The notes beneath the pieces are model-generated. The model was not told the origin of the DNA. It saw nothing but the letters and a program-made list of their open reading frames with translations, and did not search any database. Positions 1 through 12,534 of a DNA stretch of 64,000 nt are shown in pieces (positions within the stretch are counted from its first letter, which is position 1; every line of letters starts with the position of its first letter). Made by a program: the position numbers and the translations under genes. The stretch is from Akebia trifoliata. Taxonomy: Eukaryota; Streptophyta; Magnoliopsida; Ranunculales; Lardizabalaceae. The stretch covers positions 21,315,288 to 21,379,287 of the forward strand of contig CM030717.1 in assembly GCA_017979445.1 (NCBI GenBank), given 5' to 3'.

Positions 1-27
1 AGATAGATGGATGGATGGATGGATGAA
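1..27. repeat. (TGGA)n simple repeat
   Basis: The window opens in a short tetranucleotide tract of about five TGGA units. It is probably the tail of a longer microsatellite that starts outside the window. Confidence 0.7.
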
Positions 28-3000
28 AATGACAGATGGATGTCATTGGAGAACACTACCAAATCTTACTTGTATTTTTGATAAAAAAAAACTACTATAT
101 AGTATACAAAACAAACTATTTTATTTACCAGAAAAGGTCCATAAAAAACCTTTAAAGACTGACACGTTGTTGTGTATTCGAAAATGACGAGTCACTTCAG
201 GATAGTGTTAGATGTCATGTGTTCCTTAATAGTATAGGATACCTTAAAGCATATTACAGCTTATGAGATCCAGGAATTTCTCTTATTTATTTTCTAAGGA
301 ATTTTGTGTGTAAAGGTGGTCTTTGTATAATGTAGAGGTAGTCAAGATTCACATTTATTGCCTCTTGATAGACTTCAATGCGATGGGTCTCCTAGGCTAA
401 TTAGTGATCACTGTTAGTTTGTAGTCGTCAAATGGTCGACCTCACTGTTAGTTGAACTCAGTATTGGATTCTTATTCAATGGTCAATTTGAGCTAGATAA
501 ATACTCATTTAATCGTGATATGCTAGACCGATCACAAAATCAGATTGTAACGATGAGATTCCATATCAAATTGGAAGTCTGGAATATCGTATTGACATAA
601 TCGAAGCAGTCATATCAACATGTTCCTCTACTCTCTTATCGACTACAATGTCATGTTCGTATTATGTATCTTTTCCTTATTTTGAAATGTTTATAGATAT
701 TTTCCATTTGAAAGTTGTATGTGTTATTTTAAATTATAGAAATAATGGATTGAAGTTTATTACAATTATCTATTGATTATACTTAGATATTTATCGTATG
801 TTTCATTATGAAAATTTGTATTATTTAGTTGTTAAGATGTTTACTCGTGCATGTATGACTCGTTGTTAGAACAACGTTCATCCTGTTGACTAACATTCTC
901 CTATTACTCACCCTATTCTTCACCCTTCCAGATTATTTAACTTTTGAGAAGCCTTTCCTTGAGGAGTTATTCGAGGAGGTCCCTGAGGAGGATCAGGTCG
1001 ATGTCTTTCCGTCGCCATCTATTTGAGGATTAATAGAGGATTTTAGTGGCTTTTGATTGTAGATAAGAAACATGTTAGTTTAAGAATTTTTGTAATCCAA
1101 TATATTATGAGATTGAGGATTAGATTATGTTTATGTTCGATGACAGCTTCCGTTTATTCTAGATATGTATAGATGTTGGTTATTTTGTTGTTCCACTGCG
1201 TATGTTTTCATTTCACAAGTATTATTGTCTATGTTTATTTTATCAAGTTGTGTATATGTTTACCTCATACCTCGAGATTCTGATTGATGAGTCCTTGGGA
1301 TTCATGTTAGAATTTTGGGACTTGACACTAACCAAATTTTAATTTATTTTTGGTTCTGAATTCAATTCTCCTTAAAAGGACAAGAAATTGATGATGAAAT
1401 CTGATTCTTATCTTATAATGTCATCCTCGTAAGGGTGCCCTCTTTACTAATGCAAATCTAAGTGTGTAGAATAATCAAACAAAGGTAGTACAGAAACTTA
1501 CTAGCTAGCAGTAGTTTCGTGGGGGGAATGAGTCTTACCCCCCATACTAGATGGGCAATGAACTCGTTGAGTAAACTTCGGCCACTGACACTAATCTAGG
1601 TGTATGAACTCGAGAACAAGACAGTTACGTTTCACTGTTGTCCTTCCCTAAATCTATTATAATCTGAGCCTTATTCAATTAATAAACTAAACTTTAAACT
1701 TTGTAAAATTAAAACCTATTACAAGTTTAACCTAAAAAGAAAAAAATTTGTTCTTTTTTTGTTAAAGAACCAGATCCGAATGGTCGAATAAATTCTCCAA
1801 CCACATCGTTCCTCGTCAAATCCTTCAATTGAAAACAGAAGACAAATCCAAGTCAAAAATCTAGAAAAATCACTATTTCATTCAATTCCTAGAATCTACA
1901 AAATTTTAATGTAAAATTTTGATATACAAATCTCGAGGTTTGATCGTGTCATCCTGGTTGACAAAGGCACTATGGTGAAATTCTAACAAAAATAAAAAAA
2001 ATTTAATTTTTTGCTCGTGTGTGATTCAGAAATCTAACAATTTTTTTTTGAATTTTTCTGGAAAATAAAATTTTGAATCGTAGGAATCCTAATCAGAATT
2101 TTGTTAAAAAGGTATTGGATCAAACCATTGTCCCCCGCGTGGCACCAATTTGTTCAAGCTATTGTAGGTATGAATCAATAAGAATAATAAAACAAAAATA
2201 TAAAAACCTTGGCAAGCAAGGGTCGATCCATAGAGACGACACTTTCCAATTATCCTTCTAACTTAAAACAAATTAAAAACTATGAGTAACCAATTAAAAA
2301 CTAATTTAGGAAAAGTGAATCTGGTTTAGTACACACAATAATTAAAAAATATAATTATTTTTTAAATGAATAAATATAGACATCTAAAATCAATTACCAG
2401 AACTAAGTATGATTTAACTTAACCTTATCTAAGATTAAACCATCAGAATTGTTAATAATTTAAAATAGATATTCAATACTTATAAACAAAAAATAAATCA
2501 ATTAAGAACATTAAAGCATAATTGATTTATATTTTGATTCGACTTCATTGACCTCTCTAACGAAGGTTTAGCCAAAAAATTAAATAAAAGGGAGAAATGA
2601 GAAAATAAGTATTTATCTTTATTGATATTGGAACCGAATCTGGCAGAGTCTCCTTATGTTTACAAAGCTTTTACAGAACTAAGTCTAGAAATATAAAATT
2701 AAAAATAAAAAATAACTAGAGAAGATGATCTCAAATGAGATGAAATAATTTCACTTTGGTCTAATCTCTTATTTATAGAGAGATCAGATTAGGGTTTCTT
2801 TAGGATTCAGAATACTTTCCTATTTTATAAGGACTCAAAACCCTAAATTGTTTCAATATAAATCACGTCACCTTGCTGATGTATGAATCTTGAAGAAAAT
2901 CTTGTATTATTTACGATGTCGTCCTACCCAACCTTGGTGCCATAGTCTGGGTCTTGGTAAATTGATTTTGTTCGGATCTTGGATCACAATGAATTCTTCA

Positions 3001-4483
3001 GATTTTTTTTTATTCATTTCTGAAAATTTGTTATTTTTTCCTATTACTAGAAAATAATTGTAATTAATGCAAAAATACATAATTTTATTGAAATAAATAA
3101 TTATTATAAACTAATGATAAATTCTATCTAATTAGAGGTTTTACTAAACCCTAATCAAGCTATATGTTGGTATATTCATAGTCATCTTTATCAAGTCATC
3201 AGTCAGAGAACATACTCTATTCAAAGGTCCGTAAATGTTGTGGTTGATGATCAACCAACAAAGGACATAGGTTCTATTGATTTGACGACATTGATGAGGA
3301 AGTATTTTATATCCATTCCTCGTCAACATCTCAATCTCTCAAGTCGAAAAACCCATAGTTGTTAAGGATCATCCCCCCAGTCAAATTAGTGGAGATTTTG
3401 ATACTGGTGTGCAAAATTTATGGCAATTGTAAACATTCACTCTTGAGTTTGAAAACTCACATATTGATCTTAATTGGTAAATTTAAGTTTTTGATTCAAT
3501 ACCCATGTTCGTCATAGTAAAATTTGAGGTTTAGACCTCATTTTCGTAAAAAAAAAATTTAGAAATTTTTATGTAATTGAAGTCAATGTGGCCATGTCAT
3601 CCATAAATTCATCTTATTTCAATAACATGTTATCTATTCGTAAATTTAGATACTTGTATCCTCGCACTCTTCTTAAAATGAGTCCACTTATGGAGGATGG
3701 AACCTCACTACTTTTCATCAACAATTGGCCTAGTAAATGTACACACGTTGGAATTTTTTTACTTTCGATTTTTTTTACACCAAATTTGTATATCTTGCGT
3801 GAAAACTGTTGTTGTTATTATTATTATTGGTATATTTGAGGAATTTAAAGCCTCCTTACTCTCGATCACAAATTGACGAGATGTTTTTGTGCACCATGGA
3901 ACTTCGTTGGTCCATCAAATTTAAGCTAAAATTGACAAATATTTGAATACTTAGACTCATTCTGTGTTTTTATAGTCAAACTTGAGGTGATGACATCTTT
4001 TAATGAAAAATTTTCGATAAGAAAATTTTCATGTCACTTTTGGCTATGTGGTCAACTTCATTGAAACTTGAGCAAACATGGACCTTGATTTTATTGGTAT
4101 ATTTGGGCTCATAGACCCCATCTAAGTTCCATCGTAAGGTTTACTCAAATTTTCAACTCACTTTTGACTCATGTTTTCTTTCTTGGATTCTCAAAATTTT
4201 TGCAAATTGACACAATAATAAAATATTTTTAAGAAATTCTTGAAAGAGAATTAGGGCAAGAAAATCATGTTTTTGGGATCTTAAAAGTATGAAAATCAAT
4301 TTCAAAAAAAAATTCGCACAATTTTTGCTCCACCAGCCGCGTCGATTTTCTAGCCGACAGCACCATGCCTACTCACTAGTAGTACCAACAACAACATGAC
4401 AATGAAAAATTTTAAAAAAAATTTCTCACGTGTTTTTTTACACCCCTTGAGCTCCCAAACTTGATTCTTTTACATATATTTAT
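28..4483. other. unassigned AT-rich intergenic DNA
   Basis: I see no supportable gene here. The longest open frames are 60-80 codons, low in complexity and match nothing I recognise. The stretch holds one possible small LTR (listed separately) and is otherwise decayed intergenic or transposon-derived sequence. The segment near 2100-2240 (a run about a wrongly placed start followed by a sequence like GGTCGATCCATAGAGACG) recalls retrotransposon untranslated sequence, but I cannot assign it. Confidence 0.5.
1305..1988. mobile_element. possible small solo LTR
   Basis: The segment begins TGTTAGAAT and ends ATTCTAACA, a perfect 9-bp inverted terminal repeat with TG...CA ends as in an LTR. A second possible end, TCTAACA, lies at 2039. 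Neither end gives a convincing 5-bp target duplication (ATTCA on the left against AAAAT or ATTTT on the right), and no second copy is in the window. It could be chance. Confidence 0.25.
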
Positions 4484-5099
4484 CATATTGTAGATACCCC
4501 CTTTTTGCACTCGCCTGATTAATCGACTTGTCAATCCGATTGCAACGGTTTCCAATGATAAATGATTATTCCAATGCTATATTTTATTGCTAGATATGTT
4601 TTAAAAATTTGGATGAGGTATCTCAAACTAACAAAACTATAGAAATCACACTACGCTAGAAAAATATAACCCTAAAAACATAAAAATCATCATTTTTTTA
4701 GAGAAAAAGAAGGTTCACGATAAAAATCACTAAAAAATGATCAAATTATCAAAATACCCCTAACCTCAAAATATCCCTAAAGCCTACATTAAGTTCAGAA
4801 AAATCCTTTTAAACAAATAAAACAACAAATCGAAACCAAATAAATCATTTCACCAATTTTCACAAAATTTGACAAAATTATGAAAATGCCCCTCATAAAG
4901 TTCACGACCATTTCACACAAAAATTTTTATAAATGACATAAACCAATATTCCCATTGAATTCCTTACGAAAAATCGATTCCAAAACATCCTGAAACATTA
5001 AAAAATGACTTAAAACACAAAAAGTCTTCTCCGAGTGCAAAATGGTACTTTTATAATTTTAATATTTAAAAATTCTGAAATTAATAATTAAAACCCTAA

Positions 5100-5535
5100 C
5101 CTAAAGTCAAGTCAATCAAGTAAGACTTAAGTCAAAATCCTAAAGTCAAGTCAATCAAGTAAGACTTAAGTCTAAACCCTAAATTCTAGTCAATCAAGTG
5201 AGACTTAAGTAAAAACCCTAATCAATCTAATAAGACCAAAGTCAAAACCCTAATAGAATTCTAATTAAACTCTAAAACTATCTAAAAGAATTCTAATTAA
5301 ACTCTAAAACTATCTAAAAGAAACTTAATTAAACTCTAAAACTATCTAATAGAATTGTAATTAAACTCTAAAACTATCTAAAAGAAACCTAATTAAACTC
5401 TAAAACTATCTAATAGAATTCTAATTAAACTATAAAACTATCTAATGTAATTCTAATTAAATACTAATTCTATTTAAAATAATTCTAATTAAACACTAAC
5501 TCTATCTAAAATAATTCTAATTAAACACTACTATC
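5100..5535. repeat. short tandem repeats inside family A LTR
   Basis: Two adjoining arrays sit in the LTR upstream of its TATA box. The first repeats a unit like GTCAATCAAGTAAGACTTAAG. The second repeats a roughly 30-bp unit around AATTCTAATTAAACTCTAAA. The same two arrays, with different copy numbers, occur in the other family A LTRs (about 17060-17400, 25530-25910 and 57070-57350). Confidence 0.75.
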
Positions 5536-5556
5536 TAAAAAGTACTTAAAAAAAAT

Positions 5557-5565
5557 TATAAATAG
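5557..5565 (+). promoter_or_regulatory. LTR TATA box
   Basis: TATAAATAG lies just after the tandem repeats of the solo LTR. Element F has TATATAAG at the matching place (about 57370). It is the likely core promoter that marks the U3/R boundary of this family. Confidence 0.6.
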
Positions 5566-6164
5566 GGGTCTCTACAACCTATTTTCGTATGACAAAATAA
5601 ACCCTAAGAAAAGTAGGTCAAAAAGCTTTCCTTGCCTCCCATAAATCTTAATTTTGAAGCCCTAACTCCTTACCGCACTTATACCCCAAATTTAGCTCAA
5701 AAAACACCTAGAAACCCTTCAAAAACACCCAGAAATCCATAAACAAATCAGAAAATTTTAGATCTAAGAAGGAGATACTTCGCCTTGAAGGTATAAAGTG
5801 AGTCCGGTGTCAGAACGAAACGAGGAGTGATGTACACAGAGTTATTCTATCAGATCTGAGGGAACAAAATCGTTGCGTTCGTAAACGTAAATATTTTTAT
5901 TTTTTATATTTTTTTAAGTCTTTTTAGCAATGTAGTTTTATTTGAAAAAGTAGAGACTGGCATTTTCCAGGCGAGGTTGGTGCCTAAAACCTTCCAACCC
6001 CATAACATGATCCCCGGACCTAGTTTATTTTGTAGATTAATTTTCCTCATCTATTTAGAGTCGATAATTGGTTCCTAAACCGTAATAACTAGGTGGCGAC
6101 TCTCAAACCTCAAAGGTCAAAAGTAAATCTGCACTCCCCGTGGATCGAGGGCGCTTTCACATAT

Positions 6165-9100
6165 TTAAATCATTTGATGGGCATAATGGTCAAACGTGGT
6201 CACATAGCACAATTAATGTGTTGTTAGCTGCCTCGTGTGAAGTATCTCTATTTTTAAATTTTAATTCCTCACACGATTATCATGCTACAACTATTATGAT
6301 AATTATTTGTATATTTTTACTAGCTTAGTAGCATGTTATGCCAATGTTTCAACTGTAAAATCATTTTGGCATTTATCTTTCATACAATTGTTCTCTATAA
6401 TTAAATCTTTTACAACTATCACGTCTGCATTTGAGCGTTCATTGGCATGTTGTTTTGCATACGTTTGCATGTTATGACCATGAGTCATTGAGGAATATTT
6501 TTATGTGTTGTTTATCATGCCATGTCTATGTTTTATAGTTATATTATATTTTGTATGTCTATGTTTTTCTTTCGCTATGCATCTTGCTTTGATAGTATAT
6601 TTATTTCTAGCATGCCTATTATTTTTGCCCTATGCTTATTGGTATATATCTTGTATCGACATTGGGTTGATTATGTCTTTTATCAAATACTGACAAAAAG
6701 GGAGAGAATGTAGCTTTCACCCGTGTGTATTGTCCCAATTGACTTTTATAGGTAAATCATTCATGGGGAGCAGTATTTAAGGGAGAGCGAAGCAGTTAGA
6801 ATCTTAAATTTTTATATTTAAACACTTTTGTAAGATTCTAATCAGGTGTAAGTTGTATTGGTCATTTTAAGAATGTTTCCTAATCTATTTGGTCTAACTT
6901 AGGGTTTTGTCTCGTAATTGACAAAGGGGGAGATTGAGATTAATGTTGAGTGTCAGATCGGTTTGCTATTGAAGATGCATGAAGACTCCAGTAAAATGGC
7001 TCAATCGTAGATACCTTAACAAAAAACTCTAATGTGTGTGCACAAAGCATAAAAGGTAATTAAACCACCTAGACCATTCCCCAACACTTAGATGATTGAT
7101 AGGTTGATCTATATTAATTAGAAAAACTATTTCCTCGACCCGGTTCTTCATCAGACCTTTTGGGAATCAAATTTGGTCATTTAGGGGATATTAGAAATTT
7201 GACCACCCTAAACCATCATCTTTCGTTGGTGATTGTCTAGGGACCTTATATAGGTAAGATCTATTACATCTCCAAACCATTTCATCACTGAACTTCTCAA
7301 AAACTCATTTTGACCTAAAATAATAAAAATGGTATTTTGATCATTTCACCCACTTATGTCATAACCTATCCCTTTGTGGAAGTTTGGGCATGTCAATCGA
7401 AGCTATCGTTTAAAAGTTATGGATGAAATAGTCTTTAGTGGTATTTTGGTAATTTTACAAGTGTCACTTGATTAACTTCACGACACCACCAGTGAAATTG
7501 ACGATGGCTCATTGTGCTACCGGCAACAAGTGTCAAACGGTCATATTTTCAATTGTTAAGCTCCAAAAATCACCCCAAATGCTATAAATCTCATTCTTAA
7601 GTTCATTTGTGGGTTTGAGCGATTCCTAGAGAACTTGTGCCCTCCCCTCTCCCGTCTAGAGAGCATTCTCTACACATTGAAAGGTCGAAACCTTAGTTGA
7701 AACCCCATTCAACCTATGTCCTTCCTTTGATTTAATCCCTTTGTCACATTCCCTCAACCCTTGCAAACATTGGCACATCTATTGCAGCAAGGAGCTGATG
7801 TTGACGGAAGGAGTGAAACATGAAGAGTCGAAAAACTTGAAGATGTGATTGGAACATCAAATCGTCGAAAAGCTTTCGTGGACTCAAGGACTAGAAGACT
7901 TCAAAACTTGATTGGAAAATCTCTTGTGTTAAGTGAGTCCTTATTATTTTATTTTTATTTTAAAAAACATATGTATGTGGTTACTTGGTTCAACTCTCAA
8001 AATCAAATTCTTGTTAGAATTGAGGATTCTTGACAAAACTTGAGGTTTGTGAGTTTCAAAGGAACAAAACTCATAATTTCTAAAGGATGCGTTCTCTCTA
8101 TCTTAAGATTTTAGAATTTAGTTTAGGTATAAAAATTCTATGTAAAAGGTTCAAGGTGAATCATGAACCTATTTGATAGTGAATACCAAGTTCTGAGGTA
8201 TAAACCTTGGGAGTGGATGTAGACACGTTGCCTAACCATTATAAAATGCTTGTCTCATGTTTGTGAAAATACATTTATTAGTTTATACTAAGATGAATGT
8301 ATGTTATGAATGAACACTATTCTATGTATGTCATACCATGAATGTTTAGATTTTAAATGAACTTCAATTATATTGTAAACTAGAGATTAGTCGTGAGTAT
8401 GGCTATAGGCACATTGTTGAACCATCATAAGTCTTATGTCTCGTGCATGTTTTATGATTCAGCAATTTACACTTGAATACCTTGAATGTCATGAGATGCC
8501 ATAAATGTCAAATAGGTGAATCATATATGAATGTGTCATTGAATGATATGATGAAATGAACATTTAAATTCCAAGTGTATCTTCATTAAATACAAATTAG
8601 AGACATAAGTGCGAAATCGAGGCTAGATGAATGACTTAGAACACATAGTCAAATTAATCAATCTAAATTAAAATTGGATAAATCAAAAAAAAAAATTAGT
8701 TATCCTATTCACCCTCCCTCTAGGACTGGACACGATACGAAGCCCAAAATTTTCAATTTCCCCCAATAAGTCTTTAATAAGTTCCTTGAAAGCATTAAAT
8801 TAGGTTGTTTTACTTTTATTATTTATTTTCATGCAATTTAAATTCATAGTGTAGAAGCTTATTTTTTTTTTTACTTTACTTGCAATTTAAGTTTCTTCGA
8901 ATAATAGTTCTTATTGTTTTATCTTCTTTGATGGCAATAGAACTAGAAAGTAAATCTTTTTAGGGGGCAAGCTTCTCTTGATAAGTCCATCACATGCATA
9001 CACTTTGCACACACTTACTTTTAAAATAGTTACAAGTAAGAGTGTAGGTCCCTATGAACCTATAGTCAACCTTTAAAGCCAACAAAAACAATTCAAAAAT

Positions 9101-9439
9101 GGACAAAATCTCATGCATATAATCTTGATTCCTATATAATATGGTTCAAATCATGAACCTCACCAAAGGATCAAACCAATAAATAAAGTCTCCCTAAGGA
9201 GCACATAAAATTGTTTTGAAGTTTTGGAACTCTAAATGATGGGTATCCATGTGGATTTTCATCAAAATCCCAAGCTCACAAAAAATTTTAGCAAGCAACA
9301 TTTATATTTTGGCTTGCTTATTAGTTTAAATCTTTTATTTTATAAAATTGGACTATAGTTCTTTTACTTATTAATTTTTTTCTATAAGTTTCTTTACTTT
9401 CAAAATCAAAAAAGAGTTTCCTAATCACACAATTTGATC
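6165..9439. other. decayed DNA with possible Ty1/copia LTR remnant
   Basis: No gene can be supported. At 6920-6935 there is a purine tract reading GACAAAGGGGGAGATTGA, which resembles the polypurine tract next to the 3' LTR of SIRE/Maximus copia elements. A segment near 8705-8725 reading CTATTCACCCTCCCTCTAGG resembles the end of such LTRs. The span between (about 6940-8740) may therefore be a worn copia LTR in + orientation. No second copy or target duplication is visible, so this is a weak call. Confidence 0.3.
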
Positions 9440-9702
9440 ATCTAGTGGTAACCATCTTAGGATGGAAGGGTCAAGGTGCCTAACACCTTCCTTGTCCCTC
9501 AATCGAACCTCTTTACCTTAGATTTCTAGGTAGACCATTTCCCCTTATGTTTGGATATGTGAATTACTCCAAACTAAAAAATAGATTTCAAAAAATCTTT
9601 TTATAGTATCCATTCATAGTTTAATTGAATGGTGGTGACTCCCAAACCTATATAGATGAGCCCAACCCTCCCCAAAGGTTTCGAAGCCCACATATCTATA
9701 AT
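9440..9702 (+). mobile_element. LTR 3'-end remnant (Tat/Ogre type)
   Basis: The stretch holds, in order, GGTGCCTAACACCTTCC (9470-9486) and GGTGGTGACTCC (about 9633), and ends near CACATATCTATA. These two motifs appear in the same order near the ends of the family A and C LTRs here. The rest of the element is not recognisable. It is probably a truncated LTR of a related family. Confidence 0.45.
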
Positions 9703-9789
9703 GGATGTAGGTTTAAGTTATTTATTTTAAGTATTTACATCTTCTACAACTAACCCTTTTATTTATTTTATGTGCTAAAAAGCCTTTAA

Positions 9790-10235
9790 GATATAATACA
9801 TTCCATTTCCCAAACCTGATAGGTTGGACTTCAAATTGACTAAAAGAATGGGGGTTGATGGAATCAAATATGTTGTATTTGTAGGCAAAAGTATTCGGTT
9901 ATTGGGAAACAATCAGGTTCAAACGAAGAAAGGCATATGGTGGATACTTAGGCACCTAGAGATCAAGAAAGGTGTAGCAAATGATGAAATACTTCAGGGA
10001 ATAAGAGCAATAGAGTTGGCAAATCCACTGGCTGATAAGATAGAAAGAGGTTTTTAATTTATACCAAGCATTTTTCTTATGGTTAGATCTAATCTCCGGA
10101 CCCCTGCGAAAAGGGAAAAAGAATTTCATGTTCTTCCTTTCGAGAAGGAAGGATTAGGAAAATCCTACTAATCGTAATTTTCTCCAGACATCCAAGAAAA
10201 GCATAAAAAAAAGGAAGCTGCAACAACGGAGTAAA
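9790..10235 (+). pseudogene. plastid rRNA-operon fragment in the nucleus (NUPT), 23S rRNA 5' end
   Basis: Bases from about 9917 (AGGTTCAAACGAAGAAAGGC) through about 10000 match my recollection of the start of plastid 23S rRNA, including GGTGGATAC, TAGGCACC and the GTAGCAA...GAAAT run, with scattered substitutions. The block near 10095-10235, with a repeated GAAGGAAGGATTAGGAAAATCC segment, also looks like plastid rRNA-operon spacer. The two blocks do not run on as they would in a plastid, so the insert is rearranged or deleted. It is a decayed nuclear copy, not a working rRNA gene. A database comparison was not possible. Confidence 0.65.
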
Positions 10236-10442
10236 ATACACTTATTAACATCTTTCCATAAAGCATAGCAGGCGGTTACAACTTTGAGATTAAAAGTTTT
10301 TATAACTTATAATCTCTCCTATGTATCATATTTTACACTATGCACTCACTTACATAAACTTGACAATAATAAAGAAATGTGTTACATTTTATTGGGTTTA
10401 AAACACTAAGTTTCTAGCCTTATAAACATGCATTAAGATTAT
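10236..10442. other. intergenic spacer
   Basis: Nothing recognisable lies between the plastid-like fragment and the target duplication of element O. Confidence 0.4.
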
Positions 10443-10447
10443 AATAC

Positions 10448-11049
10448 TGTAAAGGAAAATAATTGTGCAACGATCTTAACCCTACACATGTCCAAGCCAG
10501 CTAAGTGGTACCTGACAAAGATTAGTTTATGAGGCCAGATCAGCTTATGAGGCATTGTCCAGCAAGTAGGGCAAGTCAGAGTACGGATCTCCCTAGTCTG
10601 GCTAGCAGGGCAGTGTAGCGATAAGCGAAGCTAATCCTGCCAGGCAGGACAGATCAAGCCTCGAGAAAATGGTAATATTGTTGCATGCACGTAAATCCCA
10701 AAAATCCCAAAGGGGATCTCTATAGATAAGTTTGATCGATCCAGAATATCTCAATTAGGTAAACAACCCAATAGAACCAGCAAAAATCCCATGATTGCAG
10801 CTTATAGAGGGGGAAATCCTAGGGTAAGGTAGGGGGTTAAATATTACAGTAAGTACTATTGAAAGGGGTACGGGACTGTAGAGATCGAGAGCTAACCAGT
10901 ACTGATTACTATTCCTCTACTTCTCTAACTTGAACGTCGAAGTGTCTATGGCAAGTACCAGGCCGACACGAGGAGGGAGGTGCTAGGAACGACTTCAGAT
11001 TAGTGCGGATTGGGACCATCAGAGCCGTCCACCAAATTTCGACCGCACA
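10448..11049 (+). repeat. 5' LTR of element O
   Basis: This 602-bp LTR pairs with 30321-30922. The two copies differ at roughly one site in ten by eye, which points to an old insertion. I see no clear TATA box in it. Confidence 0.93.
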
Positions 11050-11053
11050 CAAC

Positions 11054-11071
11054 TGGAATCGTCTATGGGAA
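11054..11071 (+). promoter_or_regulatory. primer-binding site of element O
   Basis: Four bases after the 5' LTR the sequence reads TGGAATCGTCTATGGGAA. It begins TGG, complementary to a tRNA CCA end, and recalls the TGGCGCCGTCTGTGGGAA site of other Tat-lineage elements. It differs from the site used by elements N, F and B. Confidence 0.6.
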
Positions 11072-11102
11072 CATCAATAGCGAATTTATTTTAGTTGAAA
11101 CA

Positions 11103-12147
11103 ATGGAGAGATCTACAAGAACAAATGATGTCAATGCGTCCCCACTAGCTACTCCAGTCGTAGACGCGTAACCTCTGACGATGTTGGAGGCTATGAGAAA
11201 ACAACATGAGGAGATGTAGAAGAAGATAGACGATTTGTTATAATAGAACCGAAACTTGAATCAGCACCTTGACAATCGACAGCAGACGGAATGAGATAAC
11301 ATGCCGAAGGATCCTCAAGCAGCAAATAAGGATGGCTATGCCCTAATACAGAAGGAAGCATGTCATTATTAATCCCTATAGGGGAAAATGGAACAAAGGT
11401 TGCTACGGTAGCCACTCGAACTGAACCCGTGGTAGATTTAACTCGAGAAGTGGTTAGAGAGATGATTAGAAAAGAGAAGAAAATTATGAAGAGTGTTGAC
11501 GTGGGCACAACAACAGCACAAGCCGTTCGAGGAATCCAAAAGTCTCCATTTTTAGAAGAAATTTTAGCCGAAGAAATTCCTAAGAAGTTTGCACCACCGC
11601 AGTTTACCCTTATTTCAGGATGAAAGACTTGGTGGAGCATTTATTTCACTTCCAACAGAAGCTCGCATTGTGGAAATAAAAAGAGGGATTAATATGTAGG
11701 TTGTTCCCTTCAAGTTTGTAGGGAAACACTTTAACCTAGTTCCACAAGTTGTCATGATCCATTAACTCATTTGAGGAGCTCTACATTGCCTTCGTTGCGT
11801 GGTACATTGGCAACAGGAAGAGTGGAGGAGATGTTGATGCCCTACTTAGCATGAGATTGGGATTAGGGGAGAGCCTCAAGGAGTTCACCAAGAAGTTCAG
11901 AGAAGAAGTAATGTCGCTAGAGAATTGTGACGAGGAAACGGTAGTAGTGGCGTTCAGAAATTACCTATCCTCTCGCTCAAGATTGTATAGATCCCCCGTG
12001 AAGAAGAAGTCGAAAACTTTGAGCGAGTTATTCGAGAGAACAAAGAAGTACATTCACCTAGAAGACGATCCTCGAAGCTCAGCAGGAAAGAGCAAGGTCA
12101 TACACGCTGTAGAAAAGCCTAGCCAACAACATCAGCTACAGCAATAG
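11103..12147 (+). pseudogene. gag: gag pseudogene of element O
   Basis: The gag polyprotein would form the virus-like particle around element RNA. The likely start is the ATG at 11103, 33 bases after the primer-binding site. Recognisable parts are a P-F-L-E-E-I-L stretch leading to PPKF-like residues (about 11540-11620) and the retrotransposon gag core. The clearest part of the core is 11851-12060 (SLKEFTKKFREEV, a glutamate-rich stretch, then LSELFERTKKYI). At least four in-frame stops and several frameshifts break the frame between 11103 and 11850. I see no CCHC zinc knuckle. It is non-functional. Confidence 0.85.
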
Positions 12148-12534
12148 GACAGGAAGAGGGCACTCCAACAAGATGGGGAGAGTAGAAGGACTAGGACATA
12201 TTTTGCTATGCCTCCTAGTGAAATATTATCCCTTATTTCTCATGAACCGTATTTCGAGTGGCTTGCGCCTCTTTCTCGAGATCAAATCAATCAGGATAAG
12301 AGATACTATGAGTAACACAAAGTGCGAGTCCACATCACCAATAGATGTCAGGCTCTGAGGAGATTTCTATAGAAGTTGACAAAGTAGGGCAGGCTAAGAG
12401 ACTTGCCCAGGAGATAGAAGGAGGACCTGCTTCAGGACAGGAATAGCAGGGCAGACCAGCCACCAGTAGAAGGACAGGATGGAAGGGTAGCTATGATACA
12501 CATTGTCCTTAGAGATGAGGGTAGCAATCCTGGG

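Larger units (their letters stand above)
4489..6159 (+). mobile_element. solo LTR of family A (copy S)
   Basis: This 1671-bp unit starts TGTAGATACCCC and ends GGGCGCTTTCA. It aligns along its whole length with the 5' LTR of element F (56302-57978) and, reversed, with both LTRs of element N. It is flanked by a perfect 5-bp duplication, CATAT, at 4484-4488 and 6160-6164. No internal sequence or primer-binding site follows, so it is a solo LTR left by recombination between the two LTRs of a full element. Internal landmarks in order are short repeats (5100-5530), a TATA box (5557-5565), a degraded copy of the ACACCTTCC-type motif (near 5980), and a TGGCGACTC motif near 6092. Confidence 0.88.

Noticed and set aside
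9824..10057. A 77-codon open frame resembling a small gene.
   Set aside because: It overlaps the stretch that matches the start of plastid 23S rRNA. The frame is accidental.
11191..11640. A 149-codon - strand frame opposite gag in element O.
   Set aside because: It is the shadow of the gag frame, and no domain is recognisable.
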